DNA of 14,815 nucleotides from Syntrophomonadaceae bacterium (GCA_007130585.1 SLSE01000124.1:1-14815), one strand, 5' to 3'; positions 1 through 6,758 are shown, counted from the stretch's first letter. The notes: generated by a model not told the origin, from the sequence alone. Numbers and translations: made by a program.

Positions 1-188
1 GGCTGGGTATATTCAGTGATCTGAAGCCTGTCTTCCGGTCCGTGGAATATCAGATCGACGATCTCCCGGCCCAGGACTTCCGCACTTTGATCAAATACAA
101 GCCGGGCCTCCGGATACCGCTCATAGAAATCACGGCCCATGCCAACAAATTGCGCTCCCTGGCCGGGAAACAGTACAGCGGTTTTCAA
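1..188 (-). CDS. fabD: Malonyl-CoA:ACP transacylase FabD, N-terminal part (runs off left edge)
   Basis: This enzyme moves the malonyl group from CoA to acyl carrier protein, supplying the extender unit for cytosolic type II fatty-acid synthesis. Only the first 62 codons are inside the window. They read KTAVLFPGQGAQFVGMGRDF near the N-terminus, which includes the GQGxQ oxyanion-loop motif typical of FabD. The active-site serine (GHSxG) would lie outside the window. The start is a TTG at 188, placed 7-8 bases after an AGGAGCG ribosome binding site. The next in-frame ATG (residue 17) would remove the GQGAQ motif, so TTG is well supported. The gene follows fabH by 43 bases on the same strand and is probably the fifth gene of the yceD-rpmF-plsX-fabH-fabD operon. 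No terminator is seen between fabH and fabD. Confidence 0.93.
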   Translation of the reverse strand, partial: MKTAVLFPGQGAQFVGMGRDFYERYPEARLVFDQSAEVLGREIVDLIFHGPEDRLQITEYTQ

Positions 189-231
189 TTTACATCGCTC
201 CTAAAACAAAACAACATAGTTTTGGTTTTCC

Positions 232-1221
232 TCACCACTTCATTAACACTCCGCCCCAGGTCAGACCGGCGCCGAATGCGACCATGGCCACCAGGTCACC
301 TTGGCGCAGGCGCCCGGAAAGAACTTCCTCATGAATGGCAATGGGGATAGTGGCCGAAGAAGTGTTTCCAAACCGGTCAATATTGACAGGCACTTTTTCC
401 CTTGGCAGGCGGAGCCTTTTGCGGACATGTTCGATAATCCTCAGGTTTGCCTGGTGCAAGAACAGGTAATCCAGGTCATCCGAACCGATTCCCTGGCGCC
501 CCATCATAACGGACAGATTTTCTTCAACCGCTTTAACGGCAAATTTAAAAATTTCATTGCCGTTCATTTTTATAAAGTGCATCCTGTTTTGCAGGGATTC
601 ACTGCAGGCTGGCATCCGGCTGCCGCCGGCGGGAATCATGAGCAGTTCAGCGCCCCTGCCGTCGCAATGCAGCGAAAAGTCAAGGATACCCCGGTCTTCA
701 TCGGTCGGCGAGAGCACTACGGCGCCGGCCCCGTCGCCAAAGAGCACGCAGGTGCTGCGATCCTCCCAGTCGGTAACCCGGGATAGAACTTCAGAGCCGA
801 CCACTAAAATGTTTTTGCAGGCCCCGGACAGGATAAACTGGTGGGCAACAGTAAGGGCATAAACAAAACCCGTGCAGCCAGCAGCCAGATCTAATGCCGC
901 AGCCCGGGAGGCTTTCAACCTGGCCTGGAGCAGACAGGAAGTTGACGGGGTGGGGTAATCGGGAGTAACTGTAGCCACAATAATCATATCCAGCTCCGAG
1001 GGTTCAAGCCCGGCTCGCTCCAGGGCCTGCCGGGAAGCTGTTTCAGTCAGGTCAACATTTGAAAAGCCTTCCTCGAGCTTTCTCCTCTCCCGGATCCCGG
1101 TCCGGGAAACAATCCACTCGTCGCTTGTTTCGACCATTTTTTCAAGATCAGGATTGGTTATTATAGTCCCGGGAAGCGCAGCCCCGGTACCGCTGATTAT
1201 TGAGTTAATTTTACTGTTCAA
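232..1221 (-). CDS. fabH: Beta-ketoacyl-ACP synthase III (KAS III, FabH)
   Basis: FabH condenses acetyl-CoA (or branched acyl-CoA) with malonyl-ACP to start fatty-acid synthesis. The 329-residue length is normal for the family. The catalytic triad is visible: Cys116 in DLAAGCTGF, His256 in LHQAN and Asn286 in GNTSSA. The N-terminal TSDEWI and TGIRERR motifs and the C-terminal FGAGLTWGG motif are also typical. The start is TTG at 1221, within the end of plsX: it begins 11 bases upstream of the last base of the plsX stop, with GAGGTGA as ribosome binding site inside plsX. This suggests translational coupling. The next methionine (residue 29) is too far inside to be the start. Acyl-CoA preference (straight or branched primer) cannot be read from this sequence alone. 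Confidence 0.97.
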   Translation of the reverse strand: MNSKINSIISGTGAALPGTIITNPDLEKMVETSDEWIVSRTGIRERRKLEEGFSNVDLTETASRQALERAGLEPSELDMIIVATVTPDYPTPSTSCLLQARLKASRAAALDLAAGCTGFVYALTVAHQFILSGACKNILVVGSEVLSRVTDWEDRSTCVLFGDGAGAVVLSPTDEDRGILDFSLHCDGRGAELLMIPAGGSRMPACSESLQNRMHFIKMNGNEIFKFAVKAVEENLSVMMGRQGIGSDDLDYLFLHQANLRIIEHVRKRLRLPREKVPVNIDRFGNTSSATIPIAIHEEVLSGRLRQGDLVAMVAFGAGLTWGGVLMKW

Positions 1222-2248
1222 TACTTTCGGTCACCTCAATATCCCCTGCCAGCTCGGAAAGGGCTGCCTGCAGTTTACTGGTTACATTTTTTTTCACAAA
1301 GGGATGAGCCTGTTTAATAATTGCCTGCTCAATAGCCCTGGCCTTTGACGAACCGTGGCATTTTATGCAAAGGCCGTTTACGCCAAGCAGGGGAGCGCCG
1401 CCATAGCCCGAGGTGTCGATCTTGTTCCTCAGGTTTAGAAAAACCGGCTTTAGCAGAAAGGCCCCCAGTTTATAGGTTAGCTTAGTATCAATTTCCTGCC
1501 TGAAAAAGGTCAGGATAGCCCTGGAGAGACCTTCGGAAGTCTTAAGAAATATGTTGCCCACAAAACCGTCGCAGACGACTACCTCAGCGGCGTTAAAAAA
1601 AACGCCGGTTCCTTCAACATTGCCGCAGAAACCGGGCAACAGCTGTTCAAACAGGGTATAGGCGCGCCTGACCTGGCTGTTGCCTTTATTCGCTTCAGCG
1701 CCTACATTAAGAAGCGCTACCCGGGGTTCTTTGTAACCCAGGATCTGCTGGGCGTAAATGCGGCCCATTTGAGCATACTGCAGCAGCAGTTCCGGTCGGG
1801 CATCCATGTTGGCTCCGACGTCCAGAAAGAGCACCGGTTTTCCACTGAAGCTGGGCATTGGCGTTAAAAGCGCAGGGCGGTTAATTCCGCTCAAGCGGCC
1901 CAGGAAGAGAACACCGCCGGCCATCAGGGCCCCGGTATTGCCGGCACTGAGGGCAGCATCAGCTTCTCCCTCGCGCACCATCTTAAGCGCTTTTACCATG
2001 GAAGAATCTTTCTTATTGCGAATCGATAAACCGGGGTCGTCATCGCACTCTATCAGTTCGGAGGCATGCCTTATCTCGACCCTGTCTTCAGGGTAATTCG
2101 TGCCGGCAAGCGCCCGGCTGATCTTGTCTTCATGGCCCACCAGAATCAAATGAAGGTCGTCCAGCAAAGCCAGCGCCGATAAAGCGCCGCTGACAATTTC
2201 CGCGGGGGCGTAGTCGCCACCCATGGCATCAACTGCTACTCTTACCAC
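1211..2248 (-). CDS. plsX: Phosphate acyltransferase PlsX
   Basis: PlsX makes acyl-phosphate from acyl-ACP. This is the first step of phosphatidic acid synthesis in the PlsX/PlsY pathway, carried out by a peripheral membrane enzyme. Family signatures are clear: VAVDAMGGDYAP at the N-terminus, FLDVGANMDARPE, LLNVGAEANKGN, VVVCDGFVGNIFLK and YGGAPLLGVNG. About 345 residues is a normal length. I chose the GTG at 2248, which gives a start just before RVAVDAMGGD as in homologues, 9-11 bases after AGGGGAA. An upstream in-frame GTG at 2257 lies only 2 bases from that ribosome binding site and is less likely. The gene overlaps the fabH start by 11 bases. It follows rpmF after an 86-base gap that contains a terminator-like hairpin. 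In many Bacillota, fapR lies just upstream of plsX; here rpmF does. Confidence 0.96.
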   Translation of the reverse strand: MVRVAVDAMGGDYAPAEIVSGALSALALLDDLHLILVGHEDKISRALAGTNYPEDRVEIRHASELIECDDDPGLSIRNKKDSSMVKALKMVREGEADAALSAGNTGALMAGGVLFLGRLSGINRPALLTPMPSFSGKPVLFLDVGANMDARPELLLQYAQMGRIYAQQILGYKEPRVALLNVGAEANKGNSQVRRAYTLFEQLLPGFCGNVEGTGVFFNAAEVVVCDGFVGNIFLKTSEGLSRAILTFFRQEIDTKLTYKLGAFLLKPVFLNLRNKIDTSGYGGAPLLGVNGLCIKCHGSSKARAIEQAIIKQAHPFVKKNVTSKLQAALSELAGDIEVTESIEQ

Positions 2249-2277
2249 TAGAATCACTTCCCCTGTGTTAAAACGGC

Positions 2278-2319
2278 AAAAAACAGATTACGCCCCTCGT
2301 GGCCGGGCCAGGGGGCGTA
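2278..2319 (-). terminator. Terminator-like hairpin between rpmF and plsX, probable attenuator
   Basis: Read on the minus strand, an 8-bp perfect GC-rich stem (2312-2319 with 2289-2296, TACGCCCC/GGGGCGTA) carries an inner TGG/CCA stem (2300-2302 with 2308-2310). Five bases later come six T residues (2283-2278). It begins 16 bases after the rpmF stop and ends about 30 bases before plsX. Because plsX has no obvious promoter of its own in the gap, the hairpin probably reduces rather than blocks transcription into plsX-fabH-fabD. The hairpin and T-run are seen; partial read-through is inferred. Confidence 0.75.
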
Positions 2320-2334
2320 TCGCAGGCAATAAAA

Positions 2335-2511
2335 TTATTTCACTTTAACGACTTCCCGGTCTTTGTAATGACCGCAGCTTAAACATACCCGGTGTCCGGG
2401 TTTTAACTCATGGCACTGCGGACAGGGTACGAGACGGGGAACCGTCAGTTTGGTCTGGGAACGTCTCATATCACGTTTTGATTTCGAGGTCCTTCTTTTT
2501 GGAACAGCCAC
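2335..2511 (-). CDS. rpmF: Large ribosomal subunit protein bL32
   Basis: This 58-residue ribosomal protein starts AVPKRRTSKSKRDMRRS, the standard bL32 N-terminus. It carries a complete zinc-ribbon: CPQC (Cys30, Cys33) and CLSC (Cys43, Cys46). The intact four cysteines make it the zinc-binding form rather than the cysteine-free paralogue some bacteria make under zinc limitation. The start is GTG at 2511, with a strong AAGGAGG site about 7 bases upstream. It lies 21 bases after the yceD stop. The yceD-rpmF pair in front of fatty-acid genes is a widely conserved arrangement. A terminator-like hairpin follows directly. Confidence 0.97.
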   Translation of the reverse strand: MAVPKRRTSKSKRDMRRSQTKLTVPRLVPCPQCHELKPGHRVCLSCGHYKDREVVKVK

Positions 2512-2532
2512 TGTAATGCCTCCTTATTAGAC

Positions 2533-3060
2533 TCAACTGCCTTGCTTGAGTTCTTTTAACTTTAACAGCCTTATGTCCACCTGTTCATCGCCCGTATCGC
2601 AGCTGCAGGTTGATACATTGAGATCAGTTCCGCAGCCGGGACAGATACCTTTGCAATCAGGCCTGCAAATTGGGCTGTGTTCCCGGGCCAGTATTACCAG
2701 CTGGCGGATATACTCATCAAGATAAAGGTAATCTCCGGTTACGGTTAGCATGTTTGCAGTTTCTTCAGCACGCTCTTCAGGGCTTTCCGCGGTTGTTTCC
2801 CCGGTCACCGTGAAAGCTTCTGTGAAGTCGGTCTGAAAGGTCCGGTTAAAAGTTACCAGGCACCTTGAACATGTTTCTTCGACCGACGCTTCAAGATCCC
2901 CGCTGACCAGGACTTTATCTGCGCTGCCGGTAACGCTGACCAGCAATTGTAAAGTGCTGCCTTCAGAAAAATCATTAAAGCAGGCGGCAAGGTTTTCTTC
3001 AAAATTGTAATTAACCGCTTCCCCGTTTTTATATTTCGTGTCGGGCAGGTATATGCGCAT
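2533..3060 (-). CDS. yceD: DUF177/YceD family protein (23S rRNA accumulation protein)
   Basis: The protein belongs to the DUF177 (YceD) family, which is genetically tied to rRNA accumulation and is almost always encoded next to rpmF. From ATG at 3060 it has 175 residues. It shows the family's metal-binding pattern: CSRC (Cys64, Cys67) in the middle, then a cysteine-rich C-terminal stretch with Cys132, Cys136, Cys140, Cys143, Cys152 and Cys154 (including ICPGCGTDLN). An acidic linker lies at about residues 88-102. The ATG is chosen over an in-frame TTG at 3066 because its spacing to GGGGTG (8 bases) is better. It is the first gene after the perfect promoter at 3091-3119. Molecular activity is not established; the rRNA role comes from homologues. 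Confidence 0.9.
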   Translation of the reverse strand: MRIYLPDTKYKNGEAVNYNFEENLAACFNDFSEGSTLQLLVSVTGSADKVLVSGDLEASVEETCSRCLVTFNRTFQTDFTEAFTVTGETTAESPEERAEETANMLTVTGDYLYLDEYIRQLVILAREHSPICRPDCKGICPGCGTDLNVSTCSCDTGDEQVDIRLLKLKELKQGS

Positions 3061-3090
3061 AATCAAAACACCCCTAAAAAACTAAGAGTT

Positions 3091-3119
3091 ATTATATAGA
3101 CCTTTATTTTCTTTGTCAA
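3091..3119 (-). promoter_or_regulatory. Consensus sigma-A promoter of the yceD-rpmF-plsX-fabH-fabD operon
   Basis: On the minus strand TTGACA (3119-3114) is followed by exactly 17 bases and then TATAAT (3096-3091). Both boxes match the consensus at all six positions. Transcription should begin near 3084, giving a leader of roughly 25 bases before yceD. I saw no inverted repeat in the leader resembling a FapR operator. A constitutive, strong promoter fits a ribosomal-protein operon. Confidence 0.92.
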
Positions 3120-3120
3120 C

Positions 3121-3154
3121 AAAAACAGAGCGGTAAGGCTTACATGCTGCTCCG
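3121..3154 (-). terminator. Probable intrinsic terminator after the NusG-II gene
   Basis: On the minus strand a 6-bp stem including one G-U pair (3154-3149 with 3131-3126) encloses an internal GTAA/TTAC hairpin (3143-3140 with 3136-3133), followed by five T residues (3125-3121). It ends one base before the -35 box of the yceD promoter, so it would insulate that promoter from upstream transcription. The stem is modest and partly interrupted. Confidence 0.5.
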
Positions 3155-3193
3155 CCCTGCAGGGGAAAACATTGAGCCGGCAGAAAAACCGGG

Positions 3194-3613
3194 TTAGTAG
3201 GTTACTTCATCAATGTCTTCTGTTTCGCCGTCCCGGGATGCTTCATTAAAAGTAATCATTATCCGGTTCGGGAGGCAGACAATTTTTTCGTAGGAACGCT
3301 CTATCCAGCCGGTATGCGAGCAAATATGCCTGGGGCAGGCATCGTCTTCCATGGGCAGCATCCTGATTCGGCCTGCTTCCACTTCAACCACGGCTGTCTG
3401 CGGCCCATTGGCTTCAAAGTCAAAAGAATAAGTATACTGATCTTCGTCAGAGAGCGACAGTTCGGCTTCCTGTTCATTCTGAACATAAATCGTGGCGTAC
3501 TTATTACCGACTGCGCCAACCTGCTGAACATTGAACCAGAAACCGGCCAATCCCCAGACCAGAATTATCGCCAGGACAAGATAATCAGTTTTTTTTATTC
3601 TAAGCGCTTGCAC
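3194..3613 (-). CDS. NusG domain II-containing membrane-anchored protein
   Basis: The 139-residue protein has one N-terminal membrane segment (about residues 9-28, YLVLAIILVWGLAGFWF) and then a predicted extracytoplasmic domain. The signature CPRHICSHTGWI (Cys93, Cys98) followed by IVCLPN (Cys113) is typical of the NusG domain II family of Bacillota (PF07009-type). These proteins share a fold name with NusG but are not transcription factors. In relatives they often accompany ApbE-type flavin transfer or prenyl/quinone genes, but none are here. An acidic tail follows (EASRDGETEDIDE). The start is GTG at 3613, about 8 bases after GGTGA. It lies 79 bases downstream of the acyl-CoA synthetase gene and may be co-transcribed with it. 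Function is not established. Confidence 0.82.
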   Translation of the reverse strand: MQALRIKKTDYLVLAIILVWGLAGFWFNVQQVGAVGNKYATIYVQNEQEAELSLSDEDQYTYSFDFEANGPQTAVVEVEAGRIRMLPMEDDACPRHICSHTGWIERSYEKIVCLPNRIMITFNEASRDGETEDIDEVTY

Positions 3614-3621
3614 TTTATTAA

Positions 3622-3659
3622 CTCACCATCCCCGGTAGTCGGGGGCTTTCCCCTCACCA
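3622..3659 (-). promoter_or_regulatory. Structured leader with two mutually exclusive hairpins before the NusG-II gene
   Basis: On the minus strand the core GGGG-AAAG-CCCCC-GACTACC-GGGG can fold in two ways. The central C-run (3645-3641) pairs either with the upstream G-run (3653-3650) or with the downstream G-run (3633-3630). Each outer G-run is flanked by a copy of TGGTGAG (3659-3653 and 3628-3622), and the second copy is the ribosome binding site of the gene. This suggests translation control by alternative pairing, or a small dispersed repeat. The pairing is seen; the function is speculative. Confidence 0.35.
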
Positions 3660-3692
3660 ATACTGTAACATAAACCGGCCTGTTATCTCAAG

Positions 3693-5867
3693 TCAGGATT
3701 GCCGGGGCACAACCAGGGCGTCGGCAGCAACCGCGCCGGAGCCCTGCTCGTACAGGATCAGAGGGTTGATATCAATTTCATCGACGGTATCTTCCAGTTC
3801 GACAGCCAGGCGCGATATTTTTAACAGGATGTCTATAAGCGCATCAATATCCCGGGGCAGCTCACCGCGATATCCCGCCAAAAGGGCCTTCCCCCTGATC
3901 TCATCGATCATTGAACGGGCGTCATGCTCGTTGAGGGGAGCTACCCTGGTAGCGGCATCTTTCAACACTTCAACGAAAATCCCGCCCAGGCCAAAAACGA
4001 CGGCCGGTCCGAATACGGGGTCCTTCTTAACGCCGACAATAACTTCCAGCCCCGGGCGCAGCATTTCCTGGACCAAAACACCTTCAATTGCGGCATCCGG
4101 CCTTCTGTCCTGAACATTCCCCATAATTTCCAGGAAGGCTTTTTCTGCCTCCTGCCCGGTGTTTACATTAAGGATCACCCCGCCGGCATCTGTTTTGTGC
4201 AGCAGGTCAGGTGACATAATTTTCAGGGCAACGGGAAAACCTATTCCCTTAGCGGCTTTTACCGCCTCTTCAGGGCTTGAAGCCAGCACTTCTTCCGTGA
4301 CCGGGATACCGTAAGCCCTGAGTATCAGCTTTGACTGCCATTCCGTTATCGCCCTGCCCCTGAAAGCGCTGTATTCTTTTAAATAACCCAGCGCTTCCTC
4401 CTGTTCTTTCGCGGGCCTGCAAGACGGGTAAACCTGCGGTTTGCCTGCTTTTTGAGCCCACTCGGCCAGTGAACTTATCGCCCAGAGCCCGCTTGGGATG
4501 TGCTCTATTACGGGAATTCCGGCCTGCACCAGGCCCTTCCTGGCCTCAATCGCATAATCCTGTCCGGTTGGCCAGGAGAATACGACTAACGGTTTGTCGA
4601 TTTCATTGTAAACCTCGATAATTTTCTTGCCTGCTTCGGGATCGGGCATTTCCAGGTTATAGAAAAACCCGCCAACATCAATTTCCGGATCCTGCATGAC
4701 CAGCAACAGGGCCCTCTGAAATAGTTCAGTATCGATAAAGAGCTGCGAGGTTAAATCAACGGGATTGCGAACTGCCCCGTAGGCGGGGAAAAACTCGCGC
4801 AGCCGTTCCTGGGTATAATCGCTCAGGGTAACCACCTCCAGGCTATACTCGGGGCACTTGTCGGCAACAACTACTCCTCCCCCGCCTGAAATGGTTATAA
4901 TTGCCATTCTTTTGCCTTTCGGCAGGCGGCCGGTGGCATGAAGGGCAATCAGGGCATTCATCTGCTCAACATCATCGGCGCGGGGCACTCCAAATTGCCT
5001 GAACACGCCTTCATATACCTGGTCCGAGCCTACCAGCGCCCCGGTATGGGATGCCGCAGCGGCGGCGCCTGTTTCAGTCCGGCCCACCTTAAGCATGGTG
5101 ACCAGCTTCTTATTTTCGAGGGCATGCCGGCAGGCTTCACGGAACAGCTTTCCATCGCCCTGGAGACCTTCAAGGTAGCCGGCCACTATCGATACTTCAT
5201 CAAGACTGACCAGGTAATCAAGTATTTCCGCAAAAGAAACATCGGCTTCGTTGCCCGTGCTTACAAAATAATTAAAGCCGATCGACAGCTGCATGACCAT
5301 CTGGTATATAATACCGCCCAAACCGCCACTCTGGGTGATAAAGGATAATTTTTTTGGATGGACCAGGTCTTTTCTTTCCTGGTTATAAAAGAAGCTGGCC
5401 ATGTTACCATTATAGTAATTCAAGATACCAAGACAGTTGGGGCCGAGAATCCGCATCCCGCTTTCATCAGCCAGGCTCTTCATTTCTTCCTGTTCTGCGC
5501 GCCCTTCAGCTCCGATTTCGGCGAATCCCGACGTAAATATAATTACAGATTTAACTTTCTTCCCGGCACATTCCCTGAGGACTTCCATAACCTGCGCTGC
5601 GGCAACTCCGATAATCGCAAGATCCACCCGACCTTCGATATCAAGTATTGAAGGGTAGCATTTTAATCCCCCGACCCGCTCGTATTTCGGGTTAACGGGA
5701 TACACATCTCCTTTGTAGCCAAACATGTTCAAGAGGTACAAAGGAATGCCGTTTGGTTTAAGCGCATTTTGACTGGCGCCGATTACTGCAATCGAAGCGG
5801 GGTAAAAGAATGTTTCCAGTTCTGAGGGCCTGTTTTGCTGAAGTTCCCTGACATGCCTGCTGTTCAT
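3693..5867 (-). CDS. ADP-forming acetate/acyl-CoA synthetase (fused alpha-beta, ATP-grasp)
   Basis: This family interconverts acyl-CoA + ADP + phosphate with the free acid + CoA + ATP, often to gain ATP in anaerobes. The order is CoA-binding Rossmann domain (residues about 15-145, IAVIGAS and ILGPNCLG), two succinyl-CoA-ligase-like flavodoxin domains (about 170-465), then an ATP-grasp domain (about 505-724). The phosphohistidine is His274 in AASHTGALVGS. His557 in HKTDAGGV, GLGGIFVEVLKD and DINPL belong to the ATP-grasp part. At 724 residues it is a full single-chain enzyme. The start is ATG 5867, 8 bases after AAGGAGG; an in-frame TTG at 5897 lies upstream of that site and is unlikely. The substrate (acetate, branched, aryl or fatty acid) cannot be told from sequence alone. 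The C-terminus is complete. Confidence 0.92.
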   Translation of the reverse strand: MNSRHVRELQQNRPSELETFFYPASIAVIGASQNALKPNGIPLYLLNMFGYKGDVYPVNPKYERVGGLKCYPSILDIEGRVDLAIIGVAAAQVMEVLRECAGKKVKSVIIFTSGFAEIGAEGRAEQEEMKSLADESGMRILGPNCLGILNYYNGNMASFFYNQERKDLVHPKKLSFITQSGGLGGIIYQMVMQLSIGFNYFVSTGNEADVSFAEILDYLVSLDEVSIVAGYLEGLQGDGKLFREACRHALENKKLVTMLKVGRTETGAAAAASHTGALVGSDQVYEGVFRQFGVPRADDVEQMNALIALHATGRLPKGKRMAIITISGGGGVVVADKCPEYSLEVVTLSDYTQERLREFFPAYGAVRNPVDLTSQLFIDTELFQRALLLVMQDPEIDVGGFFYNLEMPDPEAGKKIIEVYNEIDKPLVVFSWPTGQDYAIEARKGLVQAGIPVIEHIPSGLWAISSLAEWAQKAGKPQVYPSCRPAKEQEEALGYLKEYSAFRGRAITEWQSKLILRAYGIPVTEEVLASSPEEAVKAAKGIGFPVALKIMSPDLLHKTDAGGVILNVNTGQEAEKAFLEIMGNVQDRRPDAAIEGVLVQEMLRPGLEVIVGVKKDPVFGPAVVFGLGGIFVEVLKDAATRVAPLNEHDARSMIDEIRGKALLAGYRGELPRDIDALIDILLKISRLAVELEDTVDEIDINPLILYEQGSGAVAADALVVPRQS

Positions 5868-5875
5868 CAACGAAT

Positions 5876-5882
5876 CCTCCTT
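5876..5882 (-). promoter_or_regulatory. Ribosome binding site fixing the acyl-CoA synthetase start
   Basis: AAGGAGG on the minus strand (5882-5876) lies 8 bases before the ATG at 5867. It falls inside the longest open frame, which begins with TTG at 5897, so the ten extra N-terminal codons of that longer reading are probably not translated. Confidence 0.8.
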
Positions 5883-5925
5883 CAGATAATACGGCAACCG
5901 GGAAATGATAGTTTTACCACTTAAT

Positions 5926-5931
5926 ATTTTA
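5926..5931 (-). promoter_or_regulatory. Possible -10 box for the acyl-CoA synthetase gene
   Basis: The 188-base gap between the divergent acs and cheC genes is AT-rich in its acs-proximal half. On the minus strand TAAAAT (5931-5926) matches five of six -10 positions, but no good -35 box is found 16-18 bases upstream. No promoter for cheC could be identified with confidence, nor any clear operator or riboswitch in this gap. Confidence 0.25.
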
Positions 5932-6055
5932 CATGATCAATTAATAAATGGATATACCTTTTCCTGCTTCCTGAAGAAAATATTCTTTGTTCTGCTGAAG
6001 GTATCCCGGCCGGCAGGCAAGAATTATTATTAAAACCCATAACGGAGGCGATTGC

Positions 6056-6667
6056 TTGGAATCTCTGGATAACATCAGCGAAGAACAACAGGACATATTA
6101 AAAGAACTGGCAAACATCGGCGTGGGCAACGCAGTGACTGCCCTGTCATCAATGCTGGACGACGAAAGAATTGACATGGAAGTACCGGTCGTAAAGGTAG
6201 TCCCTCTCCAGGACGTGCCCGAATCATTCGGCGATCCAGAAAATACTGTAACCGCAACCTTTTGCGAGGCTGAATCGCCTTCTTTTGGCCTGGTTTTGGT
6301 ATTCGTCATGCCCCTGGACGCTGCTCAGAACATGATATCGAAGATTATGCCCGACCGCTCGGAAAACCTCGGCGAAATGGAGCGTTCACTGCTGATGGAA
6401 CTGGGAAACATTATTACAGGCTCTTATTTAAGCGCCCTGTCTTTTCTAACCGGGCTTACCTTTCATGCCTCCCCTCCCAGGCTGGGCATCGACATGGCCG
6501 GCGCTGTCCTGGGAACGGTCATTGCAGAAACAAAAACGGTGGACGACCAGTTAATCCTTCTCAAAACCTGCCTTAATCTTGAAAGCGGCGGTATAGAGGG
6601 CAGTGTCCTTATTCTGCCCGACAGCGGGTCCCTGTTGACTTTATTCAGGCATTTGGGGGCAATATAG
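6056..6667 (+). CDS. cheC: CheC-type chemotaxis phosphatase (CheY-P phosphatase), both sites intact
   Basis: CheC/CheX/FliY-family proteins remove phosphate from CheY-P in the cytosol. Two copies of the active-site pattern [D/S]-x3-E-x2-N followed by a distal Pro are visible. The first is Asp13-Glu17-Asn20 with Pro44, the second Ser111-Glu115-Asn118 with Pro140. Both acidic-amide pairs are present, so the protein should be catalytically competent. The length of 203 residues matches CheC and is longer than the roughly 155 residues of CheX. The start is TTG at 6056, 7 bases after GGAGG. The next methionine (residue 33) would destroy the first site. There is no cheD, cheW, cheA or flagellar gene nearby, so it stands alone between acs and the PBP gene. 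It may act on a CheY or another receiver encoded elsewhere. Confidence 0.9.
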   Translation: MESLDNISEEQQDILKELANIGVGNAVTALSSMLDDERIDMEVPVVKVVPLQDVPESFGDPENTVTATFCEAESPSFGLVLVFVMPLDAAQNMISKIMPDRSENLGEMERSLLMELGNIITGSYLSALSFLTGLTFHASPPRLGIDMAGAVLGTVIAETKTVDDQLILLKTCLNLESGGIEGSVLILPDSGSLLTLFRHLGAI

Positions 6668-6749
6668 CCGGTCTTGCTTTGTTTTCTTGCCAATTGTGTT
6701 ATTTGACGCAGAAGAGATCATCGTTCAAAATTATACTGGCATATTCTTA

Positions 6750-6758
6750 TGCTATAAT
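6750..6758 (+). promoter_or_regulatory. Extended -10 promoter of the PBP gene
   Basis: TGC followed by TATAAT (6753-6758) forms a TGn extended -10 element with a perfect hexamer. The -35 region about 17 bases upstream (around 6730-6735, ATTATA) is poor, as often seen with extended -10 promoters. Transcription should start near 6765, giving a leader of about 40 bases before the TTG start at 6804. The gene can therefore be expressed independently of cheC. Confidence 0.7.

Noticed and set aside
301..786. 161-codon open frame on the plus strand across fabH
   Set aside because: It is antisense to fabH, whose catalytic motifs are all intact, and it has no recognisable domain or ribosome binding site.
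3061..3096. FapR operator in the yceD promoter
   Set aside because: CTTAGTTTTTTAGG looks faintly similar to half of a FapR site, but the inverted repeat is missing.
4938..5348. 136-codon plus-strand frame inside the acyl-CoA synthetase gene
   Set aside because: It is a shadow of a strongly conserved gene on the other strand, and its translation resembles no family.
5898..6055. Riboswitch or operator in the acs-cheC divergent gap
   Set aside because: Only short palindromes such as TGATCA were seen, and nothing resembles a known aptamer or a paired operator.
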